The position numbers and the translations under genes were made by a program. Positions 1 to 7,500 of a stretch of DNA of 26,473 nucleotides are shown in pieces. Origin of the DNA: Treponema sp. (lineage in GTDB: Bacteria > Spirochaetota > Spirochaetia > Treponematales > Breznakiellaceae); assembly GCA_031288005.1 (NCBI GenBank), contig JAITSE010000062.1, positions 1 through 26,473 of the forward strand, written 5' to 3'. Below the pieces are notes generated by a model. The model did not search any database. It saw only the letters and a program-made list of their open reading frames with translations, and was not told the DNA's origin. Numbering within the stretch: position 1 is the stretch's first letter; each line of letters opens with the position of its first letter.

Positions 1-126
1 CGCAGTCGGCCTACGGCCTTTGTGCGGTTTTTCTCCGCCACATTTTGGCCCGCCGCAATGCTACGCATTGCTTTATGGGCGGGCCAAAACGTCGTAAACA
101 GCCGGAACGTTATGTGCAATGCCCCC
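1..126. repeat. attC-like/MITE-like palindromic element, copy 1 (left end outside window)
   Basis: Bases 1-94 match 3538-3631 with only two mismatches. The right arm reads CGTAAACAG (93-101 region) then GTTATGTGC, and the latter starts an 18-base end GTTATGTGCAATGCCCCC (109-126). That end is the reverse complement, with one mismatch, of the left end of copy 2 at 3473-3490. The centre holds a nested hairpin: TTTTGGCCCGCC pairs with GGCGGGCCAAAA, and inside it GCAATG pairs with CATTGC. Paired outer and inner boxes with unequal spacers between them recall integron attC sites. A non-autonomous transposon with terminal inverted repeats is the alternative. The left half lies before base 1, so this copy cannot be folded whole. 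Confidence 0.6.
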
Positions 127-273
127 TAACATGGTGTGCAAATATATTAGAATAAAAAAATATGTAGTAAATAATTATGATAATGACATAAAAATAGTTT
201 CTAAAAAATCGAATAAAAGATTATAGGAATAAAATAAGTGTAGCAAAAATCTTTTGCCCCACATTCATTGTAG

Positions 274-295
274 CAGGCGGCGTCCATGCCGCCTG
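274..295. repeat. perfect hairpin with GTCCAT loop
   Basis: CAGGCGGC pairs with GCCGCCTG around the six-base loop GTCCAT. The same loop occurs in the unrelated-arm hairpin at 3312-3341. There is no T-run after it, so it is not an obvious terminator. Confidence 0.6.
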
Positions 296-375
296 AACGT
301 GTCCCCCGAAAAGGAAAAAGGGCAATTGTTCGGAAAATTATATAATATCTACAGAAATGCACAATTTCCTTGAAA

Positions 376-412
376 CGGCTTGCGGTAGTGCCTACGGCGC
401 ACCCGCAAGCCG
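376..412. repeat. 10-bp inverted repeat
   Basis: CGGCTTGCGG (376-385) is perfectly complementary to CCGCAAGCCG (403-412), with a 17-base loop. It lies in non-coding DNA. Its role is unknown. Confidence 0.5.
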
Positions 413-463
413 CAGACATTCCCGGTCGAAAGGGGTAAGGTCTGTGCCTTTTGACGGCAGTAC

Positions 464-491
464 TTGACACATAAATACCATGTGTTATATC
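464..491 (+). promoter_or_regulatory. candidate sigma70 promoter for the MATE gene
   Basis: A perfect TTGACA (464-469) is followed after 16 bases by TATATC (486-491). It points toward the efflux gene and would give a leader of roughly 275 bases that includes the hairpin at 655-701. This is inferred from sequence match only. Confidence 0.35.
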
Positions 492-654
492 CAGAAATGG
501 TTCAGGGACAGTGACATCCGGGTTGTCGTTTTAAGGGCAGGTGACTTAAAATTTAGTTTATGATAAGGTGAAGTTGTGGAACACCTATTGGCAGTAGAAG
601 CCCATATTTCATTTTCCTCTTTCTTTGCCTGGGTTGCATATACTTACGGGTATA

Positions 655-701
655 CCTAAACCTATAGTTCAACGCATTTTTGTATGAATATAGGTTTTAG
701 G
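655..701 (+). promoter_or_regulatory. long leader hairpin before the MATE gene
   Basis: CCTAAACCTATA (655-666) pairs with TATAGGTTTTAGG (689-701), with one extra T bulged and a 22-base loop. It ends about 60 bases before the ribosome binding site. No T-run follows, so it is not a simple terminator. It could control translation or transcript stability of the efflux gene, or bind a regulator as DNA. Confidence 0.4.
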
Positions 702-774
702 GGACTAAAAACGAACTTCCTCTGAAACGATTAAAACAACTCTGCGGTATGGGCCGCTTCTTCTGGAGGAAGAA

Positions 775-2106
775 ATGACAATACAATTATCAGACCACTT
801 TACCTATACGAAACTCATTCGTTTTGTAATGCCGTCTGTCGTTATGATGATATTTACCTCTATTTACGGGGTGATTGACGGATTCATAATCTCAAATGTA
901 ATAGGGAAAACACCTTTTGCCGCGCTTAATTTGATTATGCCGCTTTATATTGGGTTAGGGACCATTGGTTTTATGGTTGGAACCGGCGGAGCGGCGTTAG
1001 TCAGCAAAACACTTGGGGAAGGCAATAAAGAAAAAGCCAATCAGCTTTTTACTATGTTCGTTTGCCTTGCCGCTATAGGCGGCATCTGTTTTACGGTACT
1101 TGGGGAACTGGTAATTCGTAATATCGCTGTCGTAATGGGAGCAACAGGGCAATTATTGGAAGAAAGCCTGGTCTATGGCAGAATTTTATTACTCTTTCTG
1201 CCTGCCTTTATTCTTCAATGTATGTTTCAAAGCCTTTTCCCAACAGCGGAAAAGCCAAAACTTGGTTCTTTGCTTGTAATTGGTACAGGTATATTACAGA
1301 CTGTTCTGGCTTTGACTTTTGTTGTCGTCCTGAAATGGGGGCTGGCAGGGGCCGCGCTTGCATTGGGTTGCAGTCAGGCGATTGCCGGTTTTGTTCCTGT
1401 AATTTATTTTATTCGCAAGAACAGCAGTCTGCTTCGTTTAACAAAGCCAACTTTCAATGGCAAAGATATATTGAAAGTATGTACCAACGGATCATCTGAG
1501 ATGGTAGCTAACTTATCAGGTTCTTTAGTTGGAACCTTGTATAATATTCAATTACTCAGGTTGATTGGCGAAAACGGCGTGGCCGCTTATGGTGTAGTTA
1601 TGTATATCAATTTCATTTTCATCAGTCTTCTTTATGGATACTCGATAGCAAGTGCGCCGATTATCGGGTATCATTACGGAGCAAAGAATCTTCCCGAACT
1701 GAAAAATCTTTTCAGTAAAAGTTTAAAAATAATGTGTGTCGCGGGAGCTGCAATGGCTCTCCTGGCTATTATCTTTGCTGAACCATTGTCCTTTGTATTC
1801 GTTGGTTATGACCGGGAACTTCTTGCGTTAAGCGTCTATGTGTTTCGTATTTACGCTATATCATTTTTAATGTTGGGCGTCAATTTGTTCGGTTCGGCTT
1901 TTTTTACAGCCTTGAATAACGGCCTTGTATCGGCTTTTATTGCTTTTGTTAGAACTTTTGTTTTTCAAATACTTGCGGTAATGCTGTTTCCTGTTGTTTT
2001 TGGCACGAACGGTATTTGGTTTTCCGTGGTTATAGCGGAAATTCTGGCATTAGTTGTTACGATTGGCTGTTTTGTGAAGAATAAAAAGAGGTATCACTAT
2101 GTATAA
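775..2106 (+). CDS. MATE-family multidrug efflux transporter
   Basis: The 443-residue product is a full-length inner-membrane transporter of the MATE family. These pumps export drugs and other organic cations using a sodium or proton gradient. The protein is almost entirely hydrophobic helices, about twelve, in two similar halves. The N-terminal part (residues 18-90) has the family pattern of a proline-containing first helix, then a Y-G-x-x-D-G segment and a G-T-G-G-A-A loop followed by K-x-L-G-E-G-N near residues 69-85. It is closest to the MepA-like group. The start is set by GGAGGA at 763-768. Base composition is visibly more A+T-rich than the operons to the right, and the gene lies between two copies of a palindromic element, so recent acquisition is likely. 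Substrate cannot be told from sequence. Confidence 0.9.
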   Translation: MTIQLSDHFTYTKLIRFVMPSVVMMIFTSIYGVIDGFIISNVIGKTPFAALNLIMPLYIGLGTIGFMVGTGGAALVSKTLGEGNKEKANQLFTMFVCLAAIGGICFTVLGELVIRNIAVVMGATGQLLEESLVYGRILLLFLPAFILQCMFQSLFPTAEKPKLGSLLVIGTGILQTVLALTFVVVLKWGLAGAALALGCSQAIAGFVPVIYFIRKNSSLLRLTKPTFNGKDILKVCTNGSSEMVANLSGSLVGTLYNIQLLRLIGENGVAAYGVVMYINFIFISLLYGYSIASAPIIGYHYGAKNLPELKNLFSKSLKIMCVAGAAMALLAIIFAEPLSFVFVGYDRELLALSVYVFRIYAISFLMLGVNLFGSAFFTALNNGLVSAFIAFVRTFVFQILAVMLFPVVFGTNGIWFSVVIAEILALVVTIGCFVKNKKRYHYV

Positions 2107-2186
2107 GGACAAAAAAACATCCGTGTTTTTGCGCTTCGTAGCTGGCCGTTTTTTTGCTGGGAGCAAGAAAGAAAGCGGGGAGTAAT

Positions 2187-2444
2187 ATGAAAGCGAAAAA
2201 AACATCGCATAACGGGTATGTTTACGCTTCATCACCGGTAGGCGGTTCGGCATATACAGCCGGAACGATAAATGGCGCATTTATGGATTTGAAGGGCAAA
2301 ATAGAAGATTACTTACTGCCGCATATAAAGCGTCTGGAAACATATACCGTATCTGTGCAGATTGGACATGAATCGGCGCAGGTTTGGCTAAGGCGGGGGC
2401 CGATTGGACTTCAATCTGCGTGGATTGAATATGAATCGGTATAG
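2187..2444 (+). CDS. small hypothetical protein running into a tandem repeat
   Basis: This is an 85-residue ORF that I do not recognise. The ATG at 2187 has GGGGAG just upstream (2177-2182), though only four bases away. An in-frame TTG at 2154 is possible but has no better site. Residues 1-55 look like an ordinary soluble protein (MKAKKTSHNGYVYASS at the start, then a charged helix). From about residue 57 on, the frame is written by the 21-bp tandem repeats, giving seven-residue repeats of the type Q-I-G-H-E-S-A. The stop falls inside a repeat unit, and the same frame would go on through more repeat units after further stops. The repeat may have expanded into the 3' end and cut the gene short. 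It is 80 bases after the MATE stop and could be co-transcribed with it. Confidence 0.4.
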   Translation: MKAKKTSHNGYVYASSPVGGSAYTAGTINGAFMDLKGKIEDYLLPHIKRLETYTVSVQIGHESAQVWLRRGPIGLQSAWIEYESV

Positions 2445-2566
2445 ATTGGACTTCAATCTGCATAGATTAAAAATGAATCTGCATAGATTGGACATAAATC
2501 GGTATAGATTGGAATCGAATCGGCGCAGATTGAACCTGAATCGGCGCAGATTTGAGGCCGATTGAA
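2358..2566. repeat. 21-bp tandem repeat, about ten units
   Basis: Units begin at 2358, 2379, 2400, 2421, 2442, 2463, 2484, 2505, 2526 and 2547. A typical unit is TAGATTGGACTTCAATCTGCA (2442-2462, written as 20 plus 1: TAGATTGGACTTCAATCTGC then A). The second and last units are degenerate. Most carry GATTGRA followed by RAATCKG. Since 21 is seven codons, both strands read as heptad peptides: Q-I-G-H-E-S-A type on plus and N-L-R-R-F-x-x type on minus. Plus-frame stops occur in several units, so the array as a whole is not one plus-strand gene. There are no unique spacers, so it is not CRISPR. Confidence 0.85.
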
Positions 2567-2588
2567 ATATATTAAGAAGGAGGCGCAT

Positions 2589-3219
2589 ATGGCGCACAGA
2601 CTAGACTGGTATCCCAATTCACGGGATGACCAGCTTCACATGGCAAAAACGTGGGACACGGTATTCGTAGCCCAGGGACCGGCATGGGGTATCCCCCCAG
2701 AGCACATCACCCAACTGGCAAGCGACGCTCAGGCGGCGGAGACCGTTTTGGACAAGGTGAAAAGCGGAGAACGCACCGCCGCCGAGGTTGTCCAATGCAA
2801 CATGATCTTCAAGGATATGGAAACTGAGGCCCGTTTCATCAAGAAGCACTATCTTTTGATGCCGCCCCTTACGCTGGCGGACTTACCGGCTCTGCTACTA
2901 CCGTTGCCTGACGACACCCACACCCCTGTTCCCCCGCCCACCGGACAGCCGGGGTGACTACGGCTATGCTCTGTACCGGGGCATAATGCCGCAAGGCGGG
3001 GCAACACTGGAACAGGCCGCAAGCGTCAAGCATTATCTGATGAAGGAGCCGCTTTCCGGTGATGAACTGTTGCATTACCGCTTTACTCGCCGGAAAAAAG
3101 AAGCGGTAGATTTTGACGCATCAGAATCCGGCATGATGGCCTACTTCTGCGCCCGTTATGAGAACCCAAAAGGCCAGTATGGAGCATGGGGGCCGGTGGT
3201 GTCTGCGATTATTCCGTAA
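2589..3219 (+). pseudogene. frameshifted conserved-hypothetical gene (two fragments)
   Basis: The first fragment (2589-2957, ATG after GAAGGAGG) encodes MAHRLDWYPNSRDDQL, a helical segment, and a proline-rich linker ending P-T-G-Q-P-G-stop. The second (open frame continuing to 3219) is readable as R-G-D-Y-G-Y-A-L-Y-R-G and onward, ending Y-E-N-P-K-G-Q-Y-G-A-W-G-P then V-V-S-A-I-I-P. I recall a family of small spirochaete/Bacteroidetes hypotheticals with an N-terminal helical part, a proline linker and a C-terminal domain ending in a W/Y-E-N-x-x-G-x-x-G-x-W pattern before A-x-I-P. On that basis the two are halves of one gene, broken by a frame change near 2945-2957, probably with loss of part of the middle. 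Function of the family is unknown to me. The second half lacks its own ribosome binding site. Confidence 0.6.
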
Positions 3220-3243
3220 GGATAAAACAAGTCGGCTATGACA

Positions 3244-3285
3244 GCGGGGCCAGTTGCTTCGCAACAGACCCCGCCGCATTTTTTT
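3244..3285 (+). terminator. Rho-independent terminator
   Basis: GCGGGG (3244-3249) pairs with CCCCGC (3269-3274), enclosing an inner GTTGC-TTC-GCAAC hairpin. Seven T residues (3279-3285) follow. It lies about 25 bases after the stop of the frameshifted gene, so it likely ends the plus-strand transcript of the accessory segment. Confidence 0.7.
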
Positions 3286-3311
3286 GAAAGAAGGAAGAGG
3301 CATTGATCCCC

Positions 3312-3341
3312 CCGCCGTGCGCCGTCCATGGCGCACGGCGG
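3312..3341. repeat. perfect 12-bp hairpin with GTCCAT loop
   Basis: CCGCCGTGCGCC (3312-3323) is fully complementary to GGCGCACGGCGG (3330-3341) around GTCCAT. TTTGTTT follows, so it may act as a second terminator. The loop is identical to that at 282-287 while the arms differ. Confidence 0.6.
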
Positions 3342-3472
3342 TTTGTTTATGAGGCAAAAGATTTTTGAAATTATTGTATAAAAATAGTATAAAGCATTTA
3401 TTGGAAAAAGTATTTTGAAAAAATTATAAAATAACAGTAGAGTAAATATTATAATAAAAATTATGGAGTACG

Positions 3473-3647
3473 GGGGCACTGCACATAACAGGTCTGTTTA
3501 CGCTTCGCTCCCTTCGGTCGATCGGGCTACGAAAAACCGCAGTCGGCCTACGGCCTTTGTGCGGCTTTTCTCCGCCACATTTTTGCCCGCCGCAATGCTA
3601 CGCATTGCTTTATGGGCGGGCCAAAACGTCGCCAAACCGGAAGTTCG
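3473..3647. repeat. attC-like/MITE-like palindromic element, copy 2
   Basis: The left end is GGGGGCACTGCACATAAC (3473-3490), then AGGT and CTGTTTACG. In copy 1 the right arm carries the complements CGTAAACAG and GTTATGTGC, separated by a seven-base rather than four-base spacer. Bases 3538-3631 repeat 1-94 with two mismatches. The right arm of this copy has diverged after the shared block: it reads CCAAACCGGAAGTTCGC, where the inner box is only partly kept and the outer end is lost. It sits 50-100 bases before the next gene. Confidence 0.6.
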
Positions 3648-3653
3648 CAAACA

Positions 3654-3682
3654 GCTGAAAAAATATACAAAAATAGTATAAA
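3654..3682 (+). promoter_or_regulatory. candidate promoter for the outer-membrane protein gene
   Basis: CTGAAA (3654-3659) is followed after 17 bases by TATAAA (3677-3682). The predicted transcript would begin only a few bases before the GGAGG at 3691-3695. Four of six positions match the -35 consensus, so this is tentative. Confidence 0.35.
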
Positions 3683-3699
3683 ATATATACGGAGGATAT

Positions 3700-4479
3700 A
3701 TGTTGAATAAGAATATTTTAATTATGGTCCTTGCCATGGCTCCGCTCTTTCCCGCCTTGGCCTTGCATGAGTTCGGCCTAAGCTCCGGCGGAGGACTCAG
3801 TTTGGGGGGGCTTTTTACCCGCTATGCCATCACCGCCGATGAAAACACGAGCTACGGCCCCGCCGATTTAAAAATGAGCCAGAACATGGATCAATTCAAC
3901 TTTGGCGGCTATCTCTTTTTTGATGCCGCTTACGCGGAACTCAGCTTGGATATCCAGAGGGGAATTAGCAAATACAAAGAAACCATCAACGGCATAGGTG
4001 GGGGGGCGTTGATAAGCAATCTGCCGCTTGAGGGAAGCGGATTGGAGACCATGCTGGGCTTTACCCTGCTGGGGAAATACCCTTTTGTCCTGCTGGAAGG
4101 CTTGTTTCTTTACCCTTTTGCCGGGATTGAATACCATATAGCCTTAGTGGAAAAACGGAAGCCTAAAGGGGATTCCGAATACGACAGGACGGAAGGAAAA
4201 ACTGAATTTGACGCAGCCAGGGATTATCCTATTTATCTTTGGAATTCTTTTTTTATTGATGCCGGAGCGGGGCTGGACTTTGTATTCCGTTCCCCCATGT
4301 TCCTGCGGGCGGAATTTATCTACAGCTTCCGGCTTCAAACTCCCTACGAAACGGCCGCGGTAGATTATGTAATGGCCAGATTCGGTATTTCCCAGCCAAG
4401 ACTCTGGGGAAACCCCAGGATGTCGGGGCTGACCCACGGGCCGGAACTTCGCTTCGCACTGGGATACCGATTTAAATAA
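3700..4479 (+). CDS. predicted outer-membrane beta-barrel protein
   Basis: The 259-residue product starts with a cleavable signal peptide (MLNKNILIMVLAMAPLFPAL, likely cut near ALA at about residue 22). The mature part is rich in alternating hydrophobic/polar strands with many Gly, Tyr and Phe residues, and it ends A-L-G-Y-R-F-K, close to the aromatic C-terminal strand usual for outer-membrane barrels. Segments such as FGGYLFFDAAYAELSLDI (about residues 67-84) and SFFIDAGAGLDFVFRS look like barrel strands. It resembles small hypothetical barrel proteins common in Treponema, with no assigned function. The start is set by GGAGG (3691-3695). No terminator is evident in the 55 bases before the convergent gene. 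Whether it is a porin, adhesin or structural protein is unknown. Confidence 0.65.
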   Translation: MLNKNILIMVLAMAPLFPALALHEFGLSSGGGLSLGGLFTRYAITADENTSYGPADLKMSQNMDQFNFGGYLFFDAAYAELSLDIQRGISKYKETINGIGGGALISNLPLEGSGLETMLGFTLLGKYPFVLLEGLFLYPFAGIEYHIALVEKRKPKGDSEYDRTEGKTEFDAARDYPIYLWNSFFIDAGAGLDFVFRSPMFLRAEFIYSFRLQTPYETAAVDYVMARFGISQPRLWGNPRMSGLTHGPELRFALGYRFK

Positions 4480-4534
4480 CGCCTGTCAATATTCTCCCCG
4501 CCGTAAAACTATTGTTGAGGGTGGCTTTTCGCTT

Positions 4535-7500
4535 TCATCGCCATACAAATATGCGCTCTCCCAAAGTCCTGGCAAAGGCGCTGAGTTCCGCGGGGGATAC
4601 TGATCCCAGGGGCAGGGACTCACTGAACAGGTCCAGGCCGCGGCCCCTGTCCCGGAGGACGCACAGAGCTTTCCCCCCGGCCACGCTAATGCTTAGAGCG
4701 AAGCGGGGAATAAAAGCCTCCGCATTGTCCGGGGCGGGAGAAAGCGCCTTGATACCCATCCTGGCAAGGGTCCGGCGCAGAAACCGCCGGGTTTTCTCCG
4801 CCTTCCGGGACTGGCCGGCGCTTCCCTCATCTTCCCCTTCGACAGCGATATCGATTTCCGCGGGCAATTCTATGCCCCTTTGCCTGAGAGCGCCCCGGTT
4901 AATCGCATAGAGCCGCTCCGCCGCTTCAAAGCGGTCAAGACGCCGCGCCTTCCCTTTAAGAAGCTGGGCCAACTCGCCGTAGGCTTCGGCAATCATGTCC
5001 CGTTCCCACTGGGGGTCAAAGCCGGGAATGGAGCGGAGCAGAAGCTCCCGGCCCTTCAGAAGCGCCCCCTCCTCAAACTCATAGCCTGGAAGCGCGGCGG
5101 GTATCAGAGGGACTTCATAGTCACGGGCGATTCTGAGATAGGCCAAGGCCCTTTGCGGATAGGTCTCAAAGGCGTTGTAGTATTGCAGCCAGGCGTCATG
5201 GGTCAACTCGTCCTGGTAAGCGCCGGCCGCTGTAAGGCTGTATTTCTGAAAGAAAAGCCCGTGAGAGCGGGCTTTGTACAGGTAAAGCAGGCGCCTGAAA
5301 AAGCCCCGCGCCGCTTCCCGGAGGCTTCCATAGACTACGCTGTCTTCAGCCTTGGCAAGACCCCGGTATATATTGCGGAGGATTTCATGGATGTCCCGCT
5401 TGTATCTGTCAGGGTCTATGCCGTAGTTGAGCATCCATGACAGGTCACCCAATGCAAGGCAGTCCTCAGCATAAACCCGCGCTTCTTCAAGGCGGCCCGC
5501 CTCCTGATACGCCTGAGCTAGGTTCACTTTGGAAAGAGGCGATGTGTCAATTTCGTAGGCCGCCTGATATTCAGAGAAAACCAGAGGCAGTTCCATACGG
5601 CGCAGGTACATTTCTCCCCTGGCAAGCCTGCCTGAGGCCCTGTCTCTGACGGCAAGGGACGCGCCGGTCCTGTCAAAGGCTTCGCTGTATTTATAGAAGC
5701 GGCTTTCAAGTATTGAAAGATTGTAATGGGCTACCGCGGTGAATTCGCGGTCCCACGCCTTCTCTCCGCCTGCAATGGCTTCAAGATACCGCTCCTTTGC
5801 GTCTTCATAACGGAACATATCGGAATAGATGGTCCCCAGGGTCATGGATAAATCCGGGTCTGGCCCTGATTTTTCCAGCGCCTCCTCAAGAAGCAGCGCC
5901 CCTTCTTTCAGGCGGTGGAGCTTGTAATACATCCAGCCGAGGCTGCCTGTCGCTTCAATGTGATCCGGCGCAGCCGCAAGAAGCCTTTCCAAATACCCTG
6001 CGGAAACCGCGTCCATATTGAGATAGCCCGCGGTCCTGGACATCCTGTACAAAACTTCGGGATCAAAGGGAAGCAAGGCTTCCACCTTGAGGTATTCCTC
6101 CCAGGCCAGGCCGTAAAGCCTGCGGCTGTAATAGAGCGAGCCAAGGGACCAGGGGAAACGCGAATCTTCGGGAAAGAGTTTTGCGCCCTGGGAGTAAAGC
6201 TCTATGGCCTTCTCCCAAAATTCAGCTTCCTGGGCCTTCTGAGCCGCCTCAAACATTGCGTCCGCGCCGGCGGCGTCAGAGTCCTGCCCGGGGACAGTAC
6301 CTGCGCTAAGGGTAAAGAGCAGGATCAGGAGCAGCCTGGGCAGCAGTAGCAGCCACGCTTGCGCGCCGGCGCTTCCCCGCAGCCGCGAGGGGCTCAGCGA
6401 CATGGAGAGCGGCGGACACAGCCAGGCCAGAATACGCCGGACGAGGGGGATGGTTTCTTTGTAACGGCGGGAAAACGCCGCATAGTGATTTTGCGATTCC
6501 TTGAGCTTGCCCCTGGAAAAGGCCGGGGCGTAACGGGCCGCCTGAGCATCCTGATAGAGGGCGTATAAGCCCAGGTTTCGTTTTCCGTCCAGTTCCCGCG
6601 CCCATTCGGATTCCGTCGTAAGAGCGGGCCTGTACTTAAACCCGGCCAGGGCAAGACGACGGAGGGCGTGGGACCAGAGCAAGACGGCTTTCCTTCCGGG
6701 ATTCCCGCTCAAGATGTACGCGATGAACAAACCGGACCTCAGAGCCGCGAAAAGCAGGGCAAGGCACCCGGCAAGCAGCAAAGCCCAGCGCTCCCGCAGA
6801 AATCTGCCCGCGCTCCTGCCCAGCGCGGAGAGTGAAGCCCCGCCTGAGTCTTCTTCCCCTCCTTCTTTTGGGACAAGGCGGGAGCGGTTTTCCAGTATTT
6901 CTTTCATGAGCCTGTCAAGAAGTTCCTGGGGGACTCCCGAAGAAAAGCGAAATTCCTCATCTTCCGCAAGCTGTTCCGTGGTCGGATCAAATTCCACCCA
7001 GCCGTACCGGGGAAAGTAAACCTCTACCCATGCGTGGGCCATATCGGAGCGGACGGGGTAATAACCGAAGGCGTTCTGCTCCGGGTCTATGAAGAAACCA
7101 ACCGCAACGCGGGAAGGAATTCCCAAAGAACGCAGGAGAAGCGTCATGGCAAAGGCGTAATAGGAGCAGTAGCCTTTCTTTGCCTCAAAAAGAAAATATC
7201 CAAGCTGATCCCCGTCAGGCGCGATGCCGGGCTTGAGGCTGTACCGGTATTCGCCGTATTTAAGCCGCTCGTAGACCGCCTGGGCCATCTCCCAATAATT
7301 CACGAGTCCGCCTGTAATTTCCCGGGCAAAAGCCGCAATCCGCCTGTCCCCGCCGTATTCGGTGTAATAGGCGAAATCTTCGGGACTAAGCCCAAGAACT
7401 TCGGGGCCGAATTCCGCCGCTCCGCTTTCGTCCAGAGCCGGGACCGCCTCAATAAGTTCGAAGGGGAAAAAATCGCCGGCGCTGCTTTGCACGGCATAGG

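Larger units (their letters stand above)
127..774. other. gene-free leader region upstream of the MATE gene
   Basis: I see no gene I can support in these 648 bases. The first 100 bases are very A+T-rich. The stretch then contains separate perfect hairpins (274-295 and 376-412), a candidate promoter (464-491) and a long hairpin (655-701) before the MATE ribosome binding site. An 89-codon open frame on the minus strand crosses both of the first two hairpins and has no protein-like features, so I do not call it. Confidence 0.5.

Noticed and set aside
201..470. 89-codon open frame on the minus strand
   Set aside because: It crosses two hairpins, has no ribosome binding site or protein-like character, and opposes the likely MATE leader.
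2358..2566. CRISPR array
   Set aside because: The 21-base units are contiguous with no spacers.
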